A stretch of 64,000 nucleotides of DNA, taken from Impatiens glandulifera. Lineage: Eukaryota; Streptophyta; Magnoliopsida; Ericales; Balsaminaceae. Position 1 is the first letter of the stretch. Each line of letters begins with the position of its first letter. The translations under genes were made by a program, and so were the position numbers. Positions 61,422-64,000 of the stretch are shown piece after piece. Under the pieces are notes generated by a model. It did no database searches. It saw only the letters and a list, made by a program, of their open reading frames with translations, and was not told where the DNA came from. The stretch covers positions 1 to 64,000 of the forward strand of contig NW_025919451.1 in the NCBI RefSeq assembly GCF_907164915.1, read 5' to 3'.

Positions 61422-61960
61422 TGTTAGGATATCAGGAGATGAAGTATATATCCCTTAATACAATACAATAACAACACCGAATAATTGCGGAGAAAGAAAG
61501 CAACTGAAGAATGCATACACAATATTTATAGTGGTTCGACCAAAACAAACCTACATTCACTTTTGAAGAACAAGAGACTCTCAAAGTTATTATCAAGGAT
61601 GTTATATTGGTATTATAATGATTCACTCATAATGAAAGAGAACACACAACTCACAAGGAAGCGATGCTCTCAAGGACAATTCTAAAGTGTCCGATTACAC
61701 TTTGAAATAAATTCCAATTAAGTCAATATCAATATCTTGTCCAAAACACTCAGAGAGCTTCCAAAATATTTTTATCATATTTCCTAATTGTATTTTCATA
61801 ACAAAAATATCTAATTTATTTTTGTGATAATCTTATTCCGTAATATTAAGATTATACACCAAAAGATATAATTTCCTTTTGCGGAATATACCATTTTCTT
61901 GTACCAAGATTGTGTACTATGAACATATTATATTTGTAATATTATAATTCATTCTCAACA
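61422..61960 (-). repeat. 5' LTR of the copia element
   Basis: On the plus strand it runs from TGTTAGGATATC to CATTCTCAACA. TTTTGTGATAATCTTATTCC and GAAGCGATGCTCTCAAGG are shared with the left LTR. Confidence 0.8.
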
Positions 61961-62119
61961 TTTAGACCTCATTGTTCTTGAACGTCGGCTCAAGAACAAG
62001 AACAAAGGTTCGCATGAGTATCAGTTCACATAATCGAAATGTATGATCAATGCAATCTCGAGAATTCAGTGTTAGTTTAGTTTATTAGAAACATGGAAAA
62101 GTAAAACGATTATGCCTGA

Positions 62120-62341
62120 TTGATTGTGATGATTCCGTCGAGAATGATTATAGACATTCGGATTAGCCATGCTCTCTCAATCACTAAGTGCTTTGAGTTG
62201 ACGAGGAGACGGGCAGTTCGCTTCTCGCAATTCTGTTTGTTTGTTTTCCTTTTTCTCTGGATTGGTTTCCGGTTGAATTTTGTAGACCTCCGACCGAGAT
62301 TAGCTCTTTATTTGGGTGTATCATCTACACAGGGTTTGTAA
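62120..62341 (+). other. Possible exon of an unrecognised gene
   Basis: A 73-residue open frame, more GC-balanced than its surroundings, with a basic segment (LTRRRAVRFSQF) followed by a hydrophobic stretch (CLFVFLFLWIGF). I recognise no family. It may be a first exon or an untranslated leader. Confidence 0.25.
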
Positions 62342-62566
62342 TGATCATTAAACATCAGATGAGCCTTCAATTGCATGAAATCTGTATTTGAAATTAGGCG
62401 GATATTATTTCGTTCAGGTAAAAGGCGACTCGATAATCGTGAGAGAATGATCTAAGCTTTCTGTTGAGAACCGTTAATAACTGAAGCTGTAGTTGGTTTT
62501 CTGGTTCCAATTCATATTACATGTTAAAATACTTGACTTATAATGTGGCTGATGGATTTGTGCAGC

Positions 62567-62658
62567 TGAATGATTTGTTGACATGGCAATTAAAAATGGT
62601 ATATCAGGTTTATGTGGCAGCGAGGGGTCCTTCTATTGAATTGATTATCTTAAGGACA
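62567..62658 (+). other. Possible internal exon with splice consensus
   Basis: Preceded by TTTGTGCAG and followed by GTACAC. The 92-base segment is open in one frame (LNDLLTWQLKMVYQ...). It may belong with 62120-62341 to one transcript. No homology is recognised. Confidence 0.25.
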
Positions 62659-62659
62659 G

Positions 62660-63440
62660 GTACACTATACATCTAGTCTTCCTTCATTTACTTTTGAGCC
62701 AACCGGTCCACCAATATCCTAGCCTGTTTGGTTACATGTTTATTTTTTCTATCTCATTTAAATCATTTGAAGGTTCAAACAATTTTAGAAAAATTCTAAA
62801 AAAATATAACATGACTTATGGATTTTTTTTCTGTATTTTACTATGCAAGTGTTGATATTTTAGGGACTATTTGATCAGATATCTTTTAGCCTACTTGTAG
62901 TAGCTATAAACTTGTGTTTTGCTACTTCAAAAATAAAAATATCTTCATGTTCCTGGAATAAAATCTCAAGAAATAATGTGATGACCATAATTTTTGGAAT
63001 TATCTCAGGTTTTTGACTCTTTTCGCCCTCATCATTTAGGTATTTTTTTGACTATTATTGTCAACACTTATTTTATTGCTTACAAGTATGATATATACTT
63101 ATGTTTCTAGGAATGATCGAGAGTCATCCGATAGATTATGCTATGGCATAGATAGAAAACTTAGGTGTATGTGGTTATGTTGGAATTCTTTTAGATTAAA
63201 AATATGTGTAAGTTGTGTTTTAATAATGACCAAGAGTTTCGTAGAGGCATCTCATTTTAGCGGGATATTAATTTTAGAGCTTCTTTGATGAGAACCAATA
63301 GTCTATTTTCGCATTCATTTTGCTTTTCCAGATTGTTAATTTTCTTTCAATTTTGACAATAATTTGATCCCAAAAAGTTTTGGAATGTGCTTTCTTCTGT
63401 TGGATACGGAATGTTCTATTTCATTTTAATTGTCTCTTGA
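62660..63440. other. Intergenic or intronic, no feature recognised
   Basis: Less AT-skewed than 46-49 kb, with T-rich runs as in introns. A 76-residue open frame at 63058-63288 has no recognisable content. Confidence 0.4.
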
Positions 63441-64000
63441 GTATTATTGCGAGTTCAGTTTTTATCTATTATAAGTGGAATTTATGCATTTTAATGTGTA
63501 TTTCTTTAATGGACGTGTTTTTTATTTGATTTTGTTGTATTTTATACTTTATTGTATTTTTCAAAAGTACTTTTTTGTTGTGTATTTGTTATACTAGAAT
63601 ATTGATCTCCATTTTATCCACTAAAGTCTTTAAATAAAAAGTTTCATATCTTACATCAAAAATGAGAAATTGAATAAATAAATAATGATGAGATACTATT
63701 GTTATCAATTAGTATGAGATTTTGATAATATTTGAATAAAAAATTTAAAATAATTATGGTCATTTTTTTATCCTAAAGTTAATATAAAAGTTATCGCGTG
63801 AATTAAAAATATGATTGTTATTGACTGTATGAGATATTGATAATATTTTAATAAAATTTAAACCAATTATGTTCCTTTTTATTTTATTTATTTATTCTAA
63901 AGTTATCATTAAAGTTAACATTTATCACGTGGTTCTAAAATATTGATAGTGTGGAAAAGAATTTCAAGAAATAGTCAAAAAGAAGTCTTCCACTTGTTGG
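63440..64000 (+). repeat. Macro-repeat segment, reappearing at the right edge
   Basis: GAATTTATGCATTTTAATGTGTATTTC, TGATTGTTATTGACTGTATGAG and TTTAAACCAATTATGTTCC match blocks found at about 32105, 31105 and 31148. The 1-32-kb family is therefore also present here, cut by the window end. Confidence 0.65.

Larger units (their letters stand above)
57990..61960 (-). mobile_element. Ty1/copia LTR retrotransposon, structurally complete but decayed
   Basis: Two LTRs (57990-58535 and 61422-61960) are flanked by the 5-bp duplication TTTAG (57985-57989, 61961-61965). On the minus strand the 5' LTR is the right one. The primer site TGGTATCAGAGC (plus 61408-61419), complementary to initiator tRNA-Met, lies just inside it. 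Purine-rich sequence GGAAGACAAGAGGGAG precedes the left LTR. The 2.9-kb internal region retains only scraps: WHLRLVLKDLQKLG-like pre-integrase (about 60880) running straight into MLSRDVKFDKVRAHTMK (60705), the integrase-RT linker. The integrase core is deleted and no RT is recognisable. Confidence 0.85.

Overview
The window is nuclear DNA of a flowering plant, most likely a eudicot. It is very AT-rich and intergenic-like, with L1-type LINEs, Ty1/copia, hAT, Mutator-like, PIF/Harbinger-like and Helitron-like elements. It holds two recognisable plant protein genes: a BURP-domain gene (+, about 32.57-33.56 kb) and an SRC2-like C2-domain gene (-, 45.44-45.91 kb). I cannot name the species. There is no sign of bacterial, organellar or viral genome organisation.

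Region 1, 1-32.5 kb: a decayed macro-repeat of roughly 2-3.5 kb per unit. Its most conserved module is a TATA box followed by a short exon-like segment and a GTAACT splice donor. The BURP gene at the right edge uses this same module as its promoter and signal-peptide exon. Inserted into or duplicated with the macro-repeat are: an 8.16-kb near-identical tandem duplication (1 = 8160); two LINE fragments; Helitron-like arrays of about 300-bp units at 3.77-5.74, 10.77-13.55, 19.84-21.15 and (reversed) 27.15-28.96 kb; a 2.3-kb fold-back element carrying a CGCGAAG minisatellite; and a PIF/Harbinger-like element swollen by a 1.4-kb AACGTG minisatellite. Sister copies of the macro-repeat serve as empty sites, so several insertion points can be read to the base.

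Region 2, 32.5-46 kb: the BURP gene, a Mutator-like element with a 10-bp target duplication, a long broken LINE (-) that abuts an LTR-less broken copia pol region (-), then the C2 gene with a TATA box and a (GA)n leader.

Region 3, 46-64 kb: about 3.4 kb of featureless AT-rich DNA, two more LINE fragments, a SINE-like segment, and a hAT element with an exact 8-bp target duplication and a broken, internally deleted transposase. These are followed by a copia LTR next to a 28/30-bp minisatellite, a structurally complete but decayed copia element (two LTRs, tRNA-iMet-type primer site, TTTAG target duplication), a possible unknown spliced transcript near 62.1-62.7 kb, and the macro-repeat again at the end.

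Only the BURP and C2 genes look functional. Everything else is repeat-derived. The main interest is how the repeats are built: Helitron 5'-end arrays with readable A|T insertion sites, tRNA-like pol III boxes inside each unit, and a gene whose promoter and first exon belong to a repeat family.
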